From positions 8,060,001-8,124,000 of the forward strand of contig NZ_CP107780.1 in NCBI RefSeq assembly GCF_036345175.1: a stretch of DNA of 64,000 bases, in the 5' to 3' direction. A program made the position numbers and the translations under genes. Below are positions 16,762 to 25,245 of the stretch, one piece after another. Under the pieces are notes generated by a model. It was not told where the DNA came from, did not search any database, and saw only the letters and a program-made list of their open reading frames with translations. Position 1 is the first letter of the stretch. Each line of letters begins with the position of its first letter. Origin of the DNA: Streptomyces sp. NBC_00576. Its GTDB lineage: Bacteria > Actinomycetota > Actinomycetes > Streptomycetales > Streptomycetaceae.

Positions 16762-17544
16762 TCAGTGAATCTCGTCCACCAGCACATCCAACCCCCAAGC
16801 CGCCCCAGACCCCCTCGGCGCCTCAACCTCCACCACATACCCGAGATCCCGCAACGCCTCCACCAGCTCCCCCGGCCCGGAGGGCGCCGCACCCGCACTC
16901 ACCAGACTCCGCACGATCCGCCCCTTGGTCGCCTTGTTGAAGTGGCTGACGACTTTGCGGGTAGGCGCATGCAGCACCCGTACGGTCGCAGTCCGCCCGG
17001 CAACCTCACCCTTGGGTTTCCAGGCCGCCGTATAGGCGGAGGAGCGCAGATCGAGAACGAGCCCGTCGCCGGCCGCCTCGGGAAGGGCGGCGGCCATCGG
17101 GGCACGCCAGTGCGCGGCCAGCGAGCCGAGCCCGGGCAGCTTCACGCCCATCGAGCAACGGTAGGAGGGGATACGGTCCGTGACCCGTACGGCGCCCCAC
17201 AGCCCCGAGAACACGAGCAACGAACGCGCGGCCCGCTTCTTCGCGGCGGCGTCGAGAGAGGCGAGGTCGAGGGCGTCGTACAGCACCCCCGTGTAGACCT
17301 GCCCGGCAGGCCGCGCTCCGGCGGTAAGCAGGTCGACGTTCTTGGCGACCTCACCCCGCAGTCCCTCGCTCAGCCCCAGCACCTCACGAGCCTTGTCCTC
17401 GTCCCCGACGCACAGCTCGACGAGCTCCCCGAGCACGGCCTCACGAGCACCCGTGAGCCCCGGCAGGGACAGCGACTCCAGCTTCAACGGGGCACCGCGC
17501 CCCGAAGCGGCCTTGCCTTCGGAGGGAGGCAGCAGGACAAGCAC
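16762..17544 (-). CDS. yaaA: YaaA-family peroxide stress protein
   Basis: A 260-residue YaaA (DUF328) protein. In E. coli this DNA-binding protein limits free iron and oxidative damage. Diagnostic segments are the N-terminal MLVLLPPSEGK, LLVFSGLWGAVR in the middle and VVSHFNKATKGRIVR near residue 210. The start ATG at 17,544 is the only one in the right place. It is divergent from the RNB ribonuclease gene with about 90 bp between them. Confidence 0.88.
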   Translation of the reverse strand: MLVLLPPSEGKAASGRGAPLKLESLSLPGLTGAREAVLGELVELCVGDEDKAREVLGLSEGLRGEVAKNVDLLTAGARPAGQVYTGVLYDALDLASLDAAAKKRAARSLLVFSGLWGAVRVTDRIPSYRCSMGVKLPGLGSLAAHWRAPMAAALPEAAGDGLVLDLRSSAYTAAWKPKGEVAGRTATVRVLHAPTRKVVSHFNKATKGRIVRSLVSAGAAPSGPGELVEALRDLGYVVEVEAPRGSGAAWGLDVLVDEIH

Positions 17545-17632
17545 GGTGAGTTCTCCAAACGGGTACGCGGGGTCGACCCGCGTCAGATTACGTGGTGAGG
17601 CGGGTCGGCCGGATTGTGCCTACGCTCGTTCC

Positions 17633-19081
17633 ATGCCCCGCCGCCACATACGCGTGACCGGCGCCCCCGAAGCCCCCCTCCGGGCCGCCCTCACCGCGCT
17701 ACGCACCGAACCAGGCGTCCCCGAGAGCTTCCCGCCCGCGGTACTGGCGGAAGCGGACAGGGCGGCGAAGGCCCCCGCCCTCCCGGAGACGGACGCCACG
17801 GACATTCCCTTCCTCACCATCGACCCGCCCACCTCCACGGACCTGGACCAGGCGATGCACCTCTCGCGCCGCCCGGGCGGCGGCTTCCGCGTCCGGTACG
17901 CCATCGCGGACGTGGCGGCATTCGTCGTACCGGGCGGAGTGCTGGACAGGGAGACACACCGCCGGGTCACCACCCTCTACTTCCCGGACGAGAAGACCCC
18001 GCTCCACCCGCCGGTACTCAGCGAGGACGCGGCGAGCCTCCTCCCCGACAGGACCCGCCCGGCCGCCCTCTGGACGATCGACCTCGACACGGACGGCCGC
18101 ACGGTCGCCGTGGACGTCCACCGGGCCCTTGTCCGCAGTCGCGCCAAACTCGACTACGAGGGCGTGCAGCGACAACTGGACGCCGGGACGGCGGAGGAGC
18201 CCCTGACCCTCCTCAAGGAAATCGGCGAGGCGAGGGAACGCCTGGAAGTCGAACGCGGCGGAATCTCCCTCAACGTCCCCGAGCAGGAGATCGTCGAGGA
18301 CGAGGACGCTCACACGTACTCACTCACCTACCGCGCACCGCTGCCCGCCGAAGGCTGGAACGCCCAGCTCTCCCTCCTCACAGGCATGGCGGCGGCCGAG
18401 CTGATGCTGACGCACGGCACGGGAGTACTCCGCACTCTCCCCGCCGCCCCCGACGGCGCCGTCGGCCGCCTGCGCCGCACCGCGCAAGCCCTGCACATCG
18501 CCTGGCCGCACCACGTCTCGTACGCGGCACTGATCCGCTCCCTGGACCCGCACCGCCCCCACCACGCGGCCTTCCTCCAGGAGTGCACGACCCTGCTACG
18601 AGGCGCCGGCTACACGGTCTTCCGCGACGGCGACCTCCCGGACATCACGACCCACTCGGCCGTAGCCGCCCCGTACGCCCACTGCACGGCCCCCCTGCGC
18701 CGCCTCGCCGACCGCTACGCCTCGGAACTCTGCCTCGCCGCCGTCGCCGAACAGCCGCCGCCCGACTGGGTGTTGGCGGCCCTGGACGCGCTTCCCCAGG
18801 AGATGGCGGAGGGTGGGAAACGCGCGGGCACGGTGGAGAGGGGGTGCGTGGACATCGTCGAGGCGGCACTGCTCGCGGACCGGGTGGGGGAGGTCTTCGA
18901 GGGGTGCGTGGTGGATGTGGAGGAGCGCAAACCCACGGTCGGGACGGTGCAGTTGGAGTCTCCGGCGGTGGTCGCGCGGATCGAGGGCGATGGGGTTCCG
19001 TTGCCACTGGGGGAGCGGTTGCGGGTTCGGTTGACGCGGGCGGATCTGGGGGTGGCGGGGGTGCGGTTCGCTCCCGTGTGA
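17633..19081 (+). CDS. RNB-domain 3'-5' exoribonuclease (RNase II/R family)
   Basis: A 482-residue RNase II-family enzyme of the short actinobacterial type. The catalytic region TIDPPTSTDLDQAM gives D64, D70 and D72 as magnesium ligands; the fourth Asp of E. coli RNase II is Gln here. Later come the RNB block ending APYAHCTAPLRRLADRY and a short C-terminal beta domain in place of a full S1. The ATG at 17,633 is chosen; the frame 5' of it is antisense to yaaA. TACGCT at 17,621 could be a -10 element for a leaderless message. Confidence 0.87.
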   Translation: MPRRHIRVTGAPEAPLRAALTALRTEPGVPESFPPAVLAEADRAAKAPALPETDATDIPFLTIDPPTSTDLDQAMHLSRRPGGGFRVRYAIADVAAFVVPGGVLDRETHRRVTTLYFPDEKTPLHPPVLSEDAASLLPDRTRPAALWTIDLDTDGRTVAVDVHRALVRSRAKLDYEGVQRQLDAGTAEEPLTLLKEIGEARERLEVERGGISLNVPEQEIVEDEDAHTYSLTYRAPLPAEGWNAQLSLLTGMAAAELMLTHGTGVLRTLPAAPDGAVGRLRRTAQALHIAWPHHVSYAALIRSLDPHRPHHAAFLQECTTLLRGAGYTVFRDGDLPDITTHSAVAAPYAHCTAPLRRLADRYASELCLAAVAEQPPPDWVLAALDALPQEMAEGGKRAGTVERGCVDIVEAALLADRVGEVFEGCVVDVEERKPTVGTVQLESPAVVARIEGDGVPLPLGERLRVRLTRADLGVAGVRFAPV

Positions 19082-19096
19082 GCCGGACTTCAGGCG

Positions 19097-19129
19097 CGAT
19101 CGTGTGCCACGATCGAGGGAACGGTTCCC
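19097..19129. terminator. Two adjacent hairpins between RNB and Uma2 genes
   Basis: CGATCGTG-TGC-CACGATCG (19,097-19,115) is followed by the perfect palindrome GGGAACGGTTCCC (19,117-19,129). The first is a good terminator stem for the ribonuclease gene. The second lies 65 bp before the Uma2 start and could be an operator. Confidence 0.5.
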
Positions 19130-19193
19130 GATCTCATGGACAGGTGATCAGCCGATGTCCCAGTCTGGCGAGCGACCGAAGGAGGGGCGTGAC

Positions 19194-19772
19194 ATGACTG
19201 CCATGGCCCATGAGCCGCTCACGCGGGAAGAGGTTCTGCTGGAGGGCTTTCTAGCCCTCGACACCCCGGAGGGTTTCCGGGCAGAACTGATCGAGGGGGA
19301 GATCATTGTGACGCCGCCGCCGGACGGGGAACACGAGCGCTACATCAGCCGGATTGTGCGGCAAGTGAACAGGCGGTCCCGGACCGACATGGATTTTTCC
19401 GGGAACAAGGGGCTGAAGCTGAAGAGCGGGGAAGCCTGCCCGAAGAACCACGTGATCCCGGATGTCACATTTGCTCCCCTTGAGCTGGACGTCTTCGCGA
19501 GCGCAGGCTCATGGATGCCTTGTGACGGCGTTGCCATGGTGATGGAAGTGACGTCGACGAAACCTAGGGCCGACCGCGAGGCCAAACGCCGCTGCTACGC
19601 CCGCGGTGGCATCCCCCTCTACCTCCTCGTCGACCGCGACACCTCGTCGATCACGCTGTTCAGTGACCCGGAGAAGGACGACTACCGCCAGCACTGCACC
19701 CTCCCGCTGGGCAAGCCGGTGGCCCTCCCCGAGCCCTTCGCGTTCGAACTGGACACGACCGACTTCCTCTGA
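19194..19772 (+). CDS. Uma2-family (DUF820) endonuclease-like protein
   Basis: A 192-residue Uma2 protein, a restriction-endonuclease-like fold expanded in Streptomyces and of uncertain role. The fold is shown by RAELIEGEIIVTPPPDGEH, the acidic DVTFAPLELD and VMEVTSTKPRADREAKRRCY, which supplies the E-x-T..K pattern. The ATG at 19,194 is preferred because AAGGAGGGG lies 6 nt upstream. The in-frame ATG at 19,155 would add 13 residues. Confidence 0.82.
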   Translation: MTAMAHEPLTREEVLLEGFLALDTPEGFRAELIEGEIIVTPPPDGEHERYISRIVRQVNRRSRTDMDFSGNKGLKLKSGEACPKNHVIPDVTFAPLELDVFASAGSWMPCDGVAMVMEVTSTKPRADREAKRRCYARGGIPLYLLVDRDTSSITLFSDPEKDDYRQHCTLPLGKPVALPEPFAFELDTTDFL

Positions 19773-19795
19773 CGCCCCCGAACTAACCTGGAGCC

Positions 19796-20635
19796 GTGAC
19801 GACAGCCGGGGGCACACGGGAACAGGCGCTGTGGACCAGAGCAAGGCTCGGCCGCTGCGGCCCCGCCCTTGACCTCCTCACCGCCCGCTTCGACCGACAC
19901 GTCTACGCCCCCCACGCCCACGACGAGTTCACCGTCGGCCTGTGCGTCGGCGGCTCCGAGGTCATCGACTACCGGGGCGGCCGCCTCCGCCCCCGCCTCG
20001 GTTCCATCGTCGTACTGGACCCCGGAGAGATGCACACCGGCGGCCCGGACACCGCCGACGGCTACGCCTACCGAGCCCTGTACGCCAGCACCTCCCTCCT
20101 CACGGACGGCACCACAGGCGGCTTCCCCTACTTCCGCGAGCCGCTGCTCGACGACCCCGAACTGGCCGCCGCCTTCCGCGCCGCACACACCGACCTGAGC
20201 ACCTGCCCGGACCCCTTGGAGGCCGAGTCCCGCCTCCCCTGGCTGCTCACCGCGCTGGCCCGCCGCCACTCCACGGCCCGCCCGACCACCGACAGCGTCC
20301 CCGGCGCGGACCACATCGCCCACGCCGTACGGACCCGCCTGGCCGACGAACTCACCACCCCGCCCTCCCTCGCCGACCTCGCCGCCGACCTGGGCCTGTC
20401 CCGCTACCAGCTCCTGCGCGCCTTCCGTACGACGGTCGGGATACCCCCGTACGCCTGGCTGGCCCAGTACCGCGTGACACGGGCCAGGGGTCTGCTGGAG
20501 ACCGGATTGCGGCCCGCCGAAGTCGCGTCCCTCGTCGGCTTCGCCGACCAGGCGCATCTGACCCGCTGGTTCCGGCGGGTGCTGGGGGTGACCCCGGCGG
20601 CGTACCGCAACAGCGTTCAAGACGGCGGACGCTGA
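19796..20635 (+). CDS. AraC-family transcriptional regulator
   Basis: A 279-residue regulator with an N-terminal cupin (AraC_binding, about 15-160: HAHDEFTVGLC, VVLDPGEMHTGG) and a C-terminal double helix-turn-helix (about 180-275: SLADLAADLGLSRYQLLRAF and VASLVGFADQAHLTRWFRR). The GTG at 19,796 has no real ribosome site. TAACCT at 19,784-19,789 is correctly placed as a -10 box for a leaderless transcript. It probably controls the EamA permease 19 nt downstream. Confidence 0.88.
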   Translation: MTTAGGTREQALWTRARLGRCGPALDLLTARFDRHVYAPHAHDEFTVGLCVGGSEVIDYRGGRLRPRLGSIVVLDPGEMHTGGPDTADGYAYRALYASTSLLTDGTTGGFPYFREPLLDDPELAAAFRAAHTDLSTCPDPLEAESRLPWLLTALARRHSTARPTTDSVPGADHIAHAVRTRLADELTTPPSLADLAADLGLSRYQLLRAFRTTVGIPPYAWLAQYRVTRARGLLETGLRPAEVASLVGFADQAHLTRWFRRVLGVTPAAYRNSVQDGGR

Positions 20636-20654
20636 GCCGGCCGACACTGCCCGC

Positions 20655-21638
20655 ATGACTGCACGCGGCTGGTTGTTGTTCTCCCTGATGGGAGTGGTCT
20701 GGGGCATCCCGTATCTGCTGATCAAGGTGGCGGTGGAGGCGGACCTGTCGCCGTCGACGGTGGTGTTCACGCGGTGTCTGCTGGGCGCGGCACTCCTCCT
20801 CCCCTTCGCGATCCGCCAGGGCGGCCTCCCGCGCACCATACGAACGCACTGGCGCCCGATGCTGGCCTTCGCGGTCATCGAGATCATCGGCCCGTGGTGG
20901 ACCCTGACGGACGCGGAACGCCACCTGTCCAGCTCGACGGCGGGCCTGCTGATCGCGGGGGTGCCGATAGTGGGGCTAGCCCTGGCCCGCTTCTTCGGCA
21001 GCACGGAGAGTCTGGGCGGCCGACGGCTCACGGGGCTGACCCTGGGCCTGGCGGGCGTCGCGGTCCTGACCGTCCCGCACCTGACAGGCGGCGACGCGCG
21101 GTCGCTGGCGGAGGTGCTGCTGACGGTGATCGGCTACGCCACGGCACCGCTGATAGCGGCGCGCCATCTGAAGGACGTCCCGTCGCTCCACCTCACGGCG
21201 CCGTGCCTGGCGCTGGCGGCTCTGGTCTACGCCCCGGCGGCGGTGGTGACCCGCCCGGCGACACTTCCCTCCGCACACGTATTGGCGGCCCTGGCTGTCC
21301 TGGGCATGGTCTGCACGGCCCTCGCCTTCGTGGCGTTCCTGGAGCTGATCAAGGAGGTCGGGCCGACCCGGGCCACGGTGTTCACCTACGTCAATCCGGC
21401 GGTCGCGGTGGCTGCGGGCGCCGTGTTCCTGGACGAACCGCTGACGGCCGGCGTCCTCGCCGCCTTCGCGCTGATCCTGGCGGGGTCTGTCCTGGCGACG
21501 GCCACTGGACCGGGGCAGGGCGGACGCCCGGTAGCATGGTCGACACGGCAGACGAGCCGGGCGGACGGCCGCGTGGACTCCCCTTCGGGGGCGCTCCCCG
21601 AGGAACGTCCGGGCTCCACAGGGCAGGGTGATGGCTAA
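20655..21638 (+). CDS. EamA/DMT-superfamily permease
   Basis: A ten-helix drug/metabolite transporter of 327 residues with two EamA repeats (about 8-140 and 155-285). The start MTARGWLLFSLMGVVWG and the late FLDEPLTAGVLAAFALILAG are characteristic. The AraC neighbour, 19 nt upstream, is probably its regulator. The last 30 or so residues (after ATATG) are polar and are encoded inside rnpB, so the natural protein may be under selection only to about codon 295. Confidence 0.85.
   Translation: MTARGWLLFSLMGVVWGIPYLLIKVAVEADLSPSTVVFTRCLLGAALLLPFAIRQGGLPRTIRTHWRPMLAFAVIEIIGPWWTLTDAERHLSSSTAGLLIAGVPIVGLALARFFGSTESLGGRRLTGLTLGLAGVAVLTVPHLTGGDARSLAEVLLTVIGYATAPLIAARHLKDVPSLHLTAPCLALAALVYAPAAVVTRPATLPSAHVLAALAVLGMVCTALAFVAFLELIKEVGPTRATVFTYVNPAVAVAAGAVFLDEPLTAGVLAAFALILAGSVLATATGPGQGGRPVAWSTRQTSRADGRVDSPSGALPEERPGSTGQGDG
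21532..21537 (+). promoter_or_regulatory. Candidate rnpB -10 element
   Basis: TAGCAT lies 12 bp before the rnpB P1 stem, inside the EamA coding frame. The -35 region is GC-rich and not recognisable. Confidence 0.45.
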
Positions 21639-21970
21639 CGGCCACCCGGGGTGACCCGCGGGACAGTGCCACAGAAAACAGACCGCCGAGGGCTCCGGCC
21701 CCCGGTAAGGGTGAAACGGTGGTGTAAGAGACCACCAGTGCCCAGGGCGACCTGGGCAGCTAGGTAAACCCCACCCGGAGCAAGGTCAAAAGGGAACGTC
21801 TCCAAGGATATGGACGACGCTCCTGCGAGGACGTTCGAGGGCTGCCCGCCCAAGTCCTTGGGTAGACCGCACGAGGCCGGCGGCAACGCCGGCCCTAGAT
21901 GGATGGCCGTCTCCCCGGCCGCCGCGAGGCGACCGGGCGACAGAACCCGGCGTACAGCCCGACTCGTCTG
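21549..21970 (+). ncRNA. rnpB: RNase P RNA, bacterial type A
   Basis: The catalytic RNA of RNase P, which matures the 5' ends of tRNAs. Diagnostic conserved segments are present in order: GAGGAACGTCCGGGCTCCAC near the 5' end, GGTAAGGGTGAAACGGTGG followed by GTAAGAGACCACCAG in the centre, and ACAGAACCCGGCGTACAG near the 3' end. P1 pairs CAGACGAGCCGGGC at 21,549 with GCCCGACTCGTCTG ending at 21,970. The predicted length is about 422 nt, with ends set by P1. The final 25 bases, plus two bases beyond, recur at 30,712. Confidence 0.96.
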
Positions 21971-21972
21971 CC
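21946..21972. repeat. Left att-like direct repeat (rnpB 3' end)
   Basis: A 27-bp sequence running from CCCGGCGTACAG to GACTCGTCTGCC, repeated perfectly at 30,712-30,738 in the same orientation. Here it completes a full rnpB; there it is an orphan. This is the classic footprint of site-specific integration at the 3' end of an RNA gene. Confidence 0.85.
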
Positions 21973-22443
21973 GCTACCCGCGGTTTCGCCTTGGCGATCT
22001 CCTCGGAGTATCCGACCGCACTCCCGGTTTTACTCTCGCAGTGCCACTTTGCGTGATCGTGTCATTCCGATGCGTGCCCGAGGTGGCTGAATTGTAACTC
22101 GAGTTTCGGTCGAGTTAATATGGCGTAAATGCCGGTCCCTGAGGTTCTGTTATATGCTAAAAAATTGGCAGAAAACGTCTCACTGATCGCTCCAGGTGTG
22201 TGGTTTAATCCGGTTTCCCCGCGAGGGCGGCCCGTTGTGCTGTCTGCGCTCGCCCGGTTTGTCAAGGGAATCCTGTTTCCGCAGCTCGGAGTGTGCTTCG
22301 GCTGTCGAGAACCACCTCGCGTCGGGCATTCCCTCCTTCGGTGTTGGGTCATGGGTGCACCGGACAGTTAACTCTTTGACAAACCGGGGCGACGGTTTGT
22401 AATCTCGAGTGCTGGTCAACTCTCGGTCTGTAAACCGCGCCAA
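21973..22443. other. AT-rich left end of the island, inverted repeats, no gene
   Basis: About 470 bp with no convincing coding frame and visibly lower GC than the flanks (for example ATATGCTAAAAAATTGGC near 22,150). It contains TAACTCGA-N7-TCGAGTTA (22,095-22,117), ACAAACCG-N6-CGGTTTGT (22,379-22,400) and a 12-bp inverted pair, CCGGTTTGTCAA at 22,254 with its complement at 22,376. These look like regulatory or recombination sites of the lost element. Confidence 0.6.
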
Positions 22444-22557
22444 GTGCAGGAGCAGCAGAAGCCGGCCCATCGCTACCAACACCGAATACTGTCGCGGCAA
22501 CTCTCCTGGCGGGGAACTCCCGTCACGCCAGCAGTCCAAGACCGCGACACGGAAGGG

Positions 22558-23016
22558 ATGCGCGCGACGCTGCGCGTGCTGGTGGTGGAGAGCAAGACCC
22601 CTGCTGCCGAATGTCTGGTCAATGGCCTGCGCCGGCACGGGTACGAAGCTGAGAGCGTGGACACCGGCGCCAAGGCCCTCCAGTCTCACTGGCACGCTGA
22701 TCTGCTGCTGCTCGACTTGGACTTGCCCGATCTGGACGGGCTCGAGGTGTGTCAGGGAATCAGGGCCTCCTCCTCCGACACCCCCATCATCGCCGTCACC
22801 GCTCGCGGCAGTGAACTCGACCGGGTCCTCGGTCTGCGGGCCGGAGCGGACGACTACATGGTCAAGCCCTATGGCTTCCTGGAGTTACTGGCCCGAATCG
22901 AGGCCGTCATGCGTCGGGTCCGCCCGCAGCTACGCACGATGGAAGTCATCACCAGCGGCCCGCTGCGCATCGACGCGCGCACCCGGGAGGTTTGTCTGGA
23001 CGGATCAGCCATATGA
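22558..23016 (+). pseudogene. Response regulator truncated at its DNA-binding domain
   Basis: Starting at MRATLRVLVVES, the frame gives a complete OmpR-type receiver (phospho-acceptor in LLLDLDLPDLDGL, Lys in MVKPYGF). It then reaches the beginning of the winged-helix domain (PLRIDARTREVCLDG), where the frame meets foreign sequence and stops after three more codons. About 90 residues of the DNA-binding domain are missing. No kinase is nearby. A GTG at 22,444 gives a longer but unsupported N-terminus. Confidence 0.8.
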
Positions 23017-23698
23017 CTTCGAATCGATCTACCAGGGCCCGGCTCTGGTGCAGTACAAACAAGCCGTCGTGCCATGGGATATCGGCGAACCCCAGCAGGC
23101 CGTCGTCGCACTGGAGAATGCAGGAGCATTCTCCGGAGACGTGCTCGATGCCGGGTGCGGGGTCGGCGACAACGCCGTGTACCTGGCCGGCCGCGGTTAC
23201 CGGGTCACCGGTTTCGACTACGCCGCCACGGCACTGCGCCAAGCCGAACAGCGGGCCGACGCACTCGGTTTCGACGTGGAGTTCGTACAGTCCGACGCGA
23301 TGCGGCTGGACAACCTGCCGCAGAAATTCGACACGGTACTGGACAGCGGTCTCTACCACTCACTCGCACGGCAGCAGCGCGCAGAGTACGCGGCAGCATT
23401 GCCGAAGGTATGCCGGCCGAACGCACTCCTACACCTGTTGTGTTTCTCCGACGAGGTCCAGGACGAATTCCCGGACCCGCATGGCATCGGCGAAGCCGAG
23501 CTGCGGAACACCTTCACCGGGACCGCCTGGCGCTTGGCCGAACTGCACCGCGACACCTATGTCACGGCGTTCACCAGGGAGTATGTCGAGAAGCAGGCAG
23601 GAGAGCAGTTCCCCCGCCTGGACACCCGGACGCTCACCTTCGATACAGCGGGACGGCTGACGCGCCCCATCTGGCGCCTGGCAGCCGTTCGGCTCTGA
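22997..23698 (+). pseudogene. SAM methyltransferase lacking its start codon
   Basis: From about 22,997 the +1 frame encodes TDQPYDFESIYQGPAL, the expected N-terminus of a class I methyltransferase. It continues with motif I DAGCGVGDNAVYLAGRG and FDTVLDSGLYHSL to a normal end. The codon where Met is expected reads TGG, and no other start lies in frame nearby. The break coincides with the response-regulator truncation, so one deletion or recombination event probably fused the two genes. Expression would need a frameshift or an unrecognised start. Confidence 0.75.
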
Positions 23699-23759
23699 CC
23701 TGAGCTGCGGTGACGGGTGAGCAGCACCGTGGGGACCGTCGGGCCCGCCCGGCCGGCAC

Positions 23760-24000
23760 TGGACGGTGGAGGGCTTGGAGGTTCCCGAACGACGCGTGGT
23801 GGGGGTCGGTCCCGCACAGGAGGCCAGGAGGCCAGGAGGCCAGGAGGTCAGGTGGGCGGCGGTGGCGAACGCGCCGGCGTCGCCCACCTCGGCCAGGATG
23901 CGGGCACCGGTCCTGACCGCGACCTCGGGCATGGCGGTCAGGACCCTCGCGAGGGGGTGGGCCTCCAGCAGCGCAGCGATGCGGATCTCTCCCGGGCGCC
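23760..24000 (-). pseudogene. IS110-family transposase remnant
   Basis: The minus strand encodes IAALLEAHPLARVLTAMPEV and the following VRTGARILAEVGD, part of the C-terminal Transposase_20 region of IS110-type transposases. The frame is then disrupted within five tandem 8-bp units, and the expected GLAPVTRRSG region survives only as a shifted PTPTTRRSG. N-terminal catalytic parts are absent. Flanking sequence from 23,699 to 24,323 holds no other gene. Confidence 0.75.
23817..23856. repeat. Five copies of an 8-bp tandem repeat
   Basis: CAGGAGGC is repeated from 23,817 to 23,856 (last unit CAGGAGGT) inside the IS110 remnant. Because 8 is not a multiple of 3, each copy changes frame, which explains the garbled repeated PPGLLAS in the translation. 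Confidence 0.85.
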
Positions 24001-24323
24001 CCGGCACTTGGCCGGCCGGCGCGTCGACAGGCCCGGCAGACAGGCGACGTCGCATCCACAAGCGCGGGCGACGGTCACCGCCACGCAGCGGGGGCTCGCC
24101 GCCTGGCAGCGGCTGGTCGAAGGTGACGCGGCCGTCACGCGCCCAGGCAACGGAAGCCGGCAGCCACATTTACGCAGCCCTGCCTGTCGGCGGACACGCT
24201 TCGATCAGCGACCATCCGGTGCCGCCAGGACCGGCGACAGCACCCCCGGTAAGGGGCTACGCCTCGCACCGCCGTGAAACAACAGCCCCCAGCAGGGGCT
24301 CCCGGACCAGGAGTGACGATCGC

Positions 24324-25217
24324 ATGGCTGAGTTGTTGAGTACTCGTTCTCCGGGGGTTCGCGGGATCACCCTGGATGCCGACGGCATACCGATCTCCTG
24401 CCTGCTGGCCGAACCCCGGACCATGCCGCCACGCGCGGTGGTGGTGGCGGTGCACGGCGGAGGCACGCGGGCCGGCTACTTCGACAGCAGGGTCCAGCCC
24501 GGCCTGTCCCTGCTGGCACTCGGGGCGCAGCTGGGCTACACCGTGCTCGCCGTGGATCGTCCAGGATACGGGGCGTCCTCCGTCCTGCTGCCCGAAGGCC
24601 AGACCCTGGCCGAACAGACAACCACCCTGCACGCCGCACTGGCCGACTTCGCCCGCGGGAACCAGCTCGGCGCCGGCTTCTTCCTCGTGGCCCATTCCAA
24701 CGGCGGCAAGCTCGCACTGGGCGCTGCCTCCGACCACCACGGACGCGCCCTGCTCGGGCTGGACATCTCAGGGCTCGGTCATCGGTTCGCCGTTGAGGTA
24801 CCGCAGTTGCCCTGCGCGGAGAGCCGGGGCGACTGGCGTCGTCACTGGGGTGCGCCGCGGTTCTATCCACCGGGCGCCTTCCAGCTCGCCCGCTCGCTGT
24901 TGGCTCCCGTACCGGGACTGGAAGGAAAGGAAGGCCCGTTGTGGCCGCAGCTCTGGCCCGGCATCGCGGCCAGGGTGCGCACCCCGGTGCGCTTCACCTT
25001 CGCCGAACAGGAACAGTGGTGGCGTCACGACGACGAGGCGGTGGCCGAGCTGACGGATCTGTTGGCCACGCCGAAGGTGACGGTGGCCCGCCAGCCCGAC
25101 GCGGGCCACAACATCAGTCTCGGCTGGGCGGCCCGGACCTATCACTTGCGGGCGCTGGCATTTCTGGAGGAATGTCTGCTGGCGCGCGAGGCAGTGATCA
25201 ACAATGGTGTCACCTGA
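24324..25217 (+). CDS. Alpha/beta hydrolase
   Basis: A 297-residue serine hydrolase of the alpha/beta fold. The oxyanion segment is VHGGG (about 43-47), the nucleophile elbow AHSNGG (S125), and the catalytic His is in DAGHNISLGW near 272. GYTVLAVDRPGYGAS is a typical strand 4. The ATG at 24,324 has CAGGAG upstream. The downstream DsbA-like gene follows within 30 bp, suggesting an operon. The substrate is unknown; esterase or lactonase is likely. It follows the IS110 remnant inside the island. Confidence 0.82.
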   Translation: MAELLSTRSPGVRGITLDADGIPISCLLAEPRTMPPRAVVVAVHGGGTRAGYFDSRVQPGLSLLALGAQLGYTVLAVDRPGYGASSVLLPEGQTLAEQTTTLHAALADFARGNQLGAGFFLVAHSNGGKLALGAASDHHGRALLGLDISGLGHRFAVEVPQLPCAESRGDWRRHWGAPRFYPPGAFQLARSLLAPVPGLEGKEGPLWPQLWPGIAARVRTPVRFTFAEQEQWWRHDDEAVAELTDLLATPKVTVARQPDAGHNISLGWAARTYHLRALAFLEECLLAREAVINNGVT

Positions 25218-25245
25218 ACTGTTCTGGGAACCGGAGGACTTGACC

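Noticed and set aside
19104..19193. Longer Uma2 protein starting upstream of 19,194
   Set aside because: The additional residues cover the inverted repeats, and the AAGGAGGGG site fits only the ATG at 19,194.
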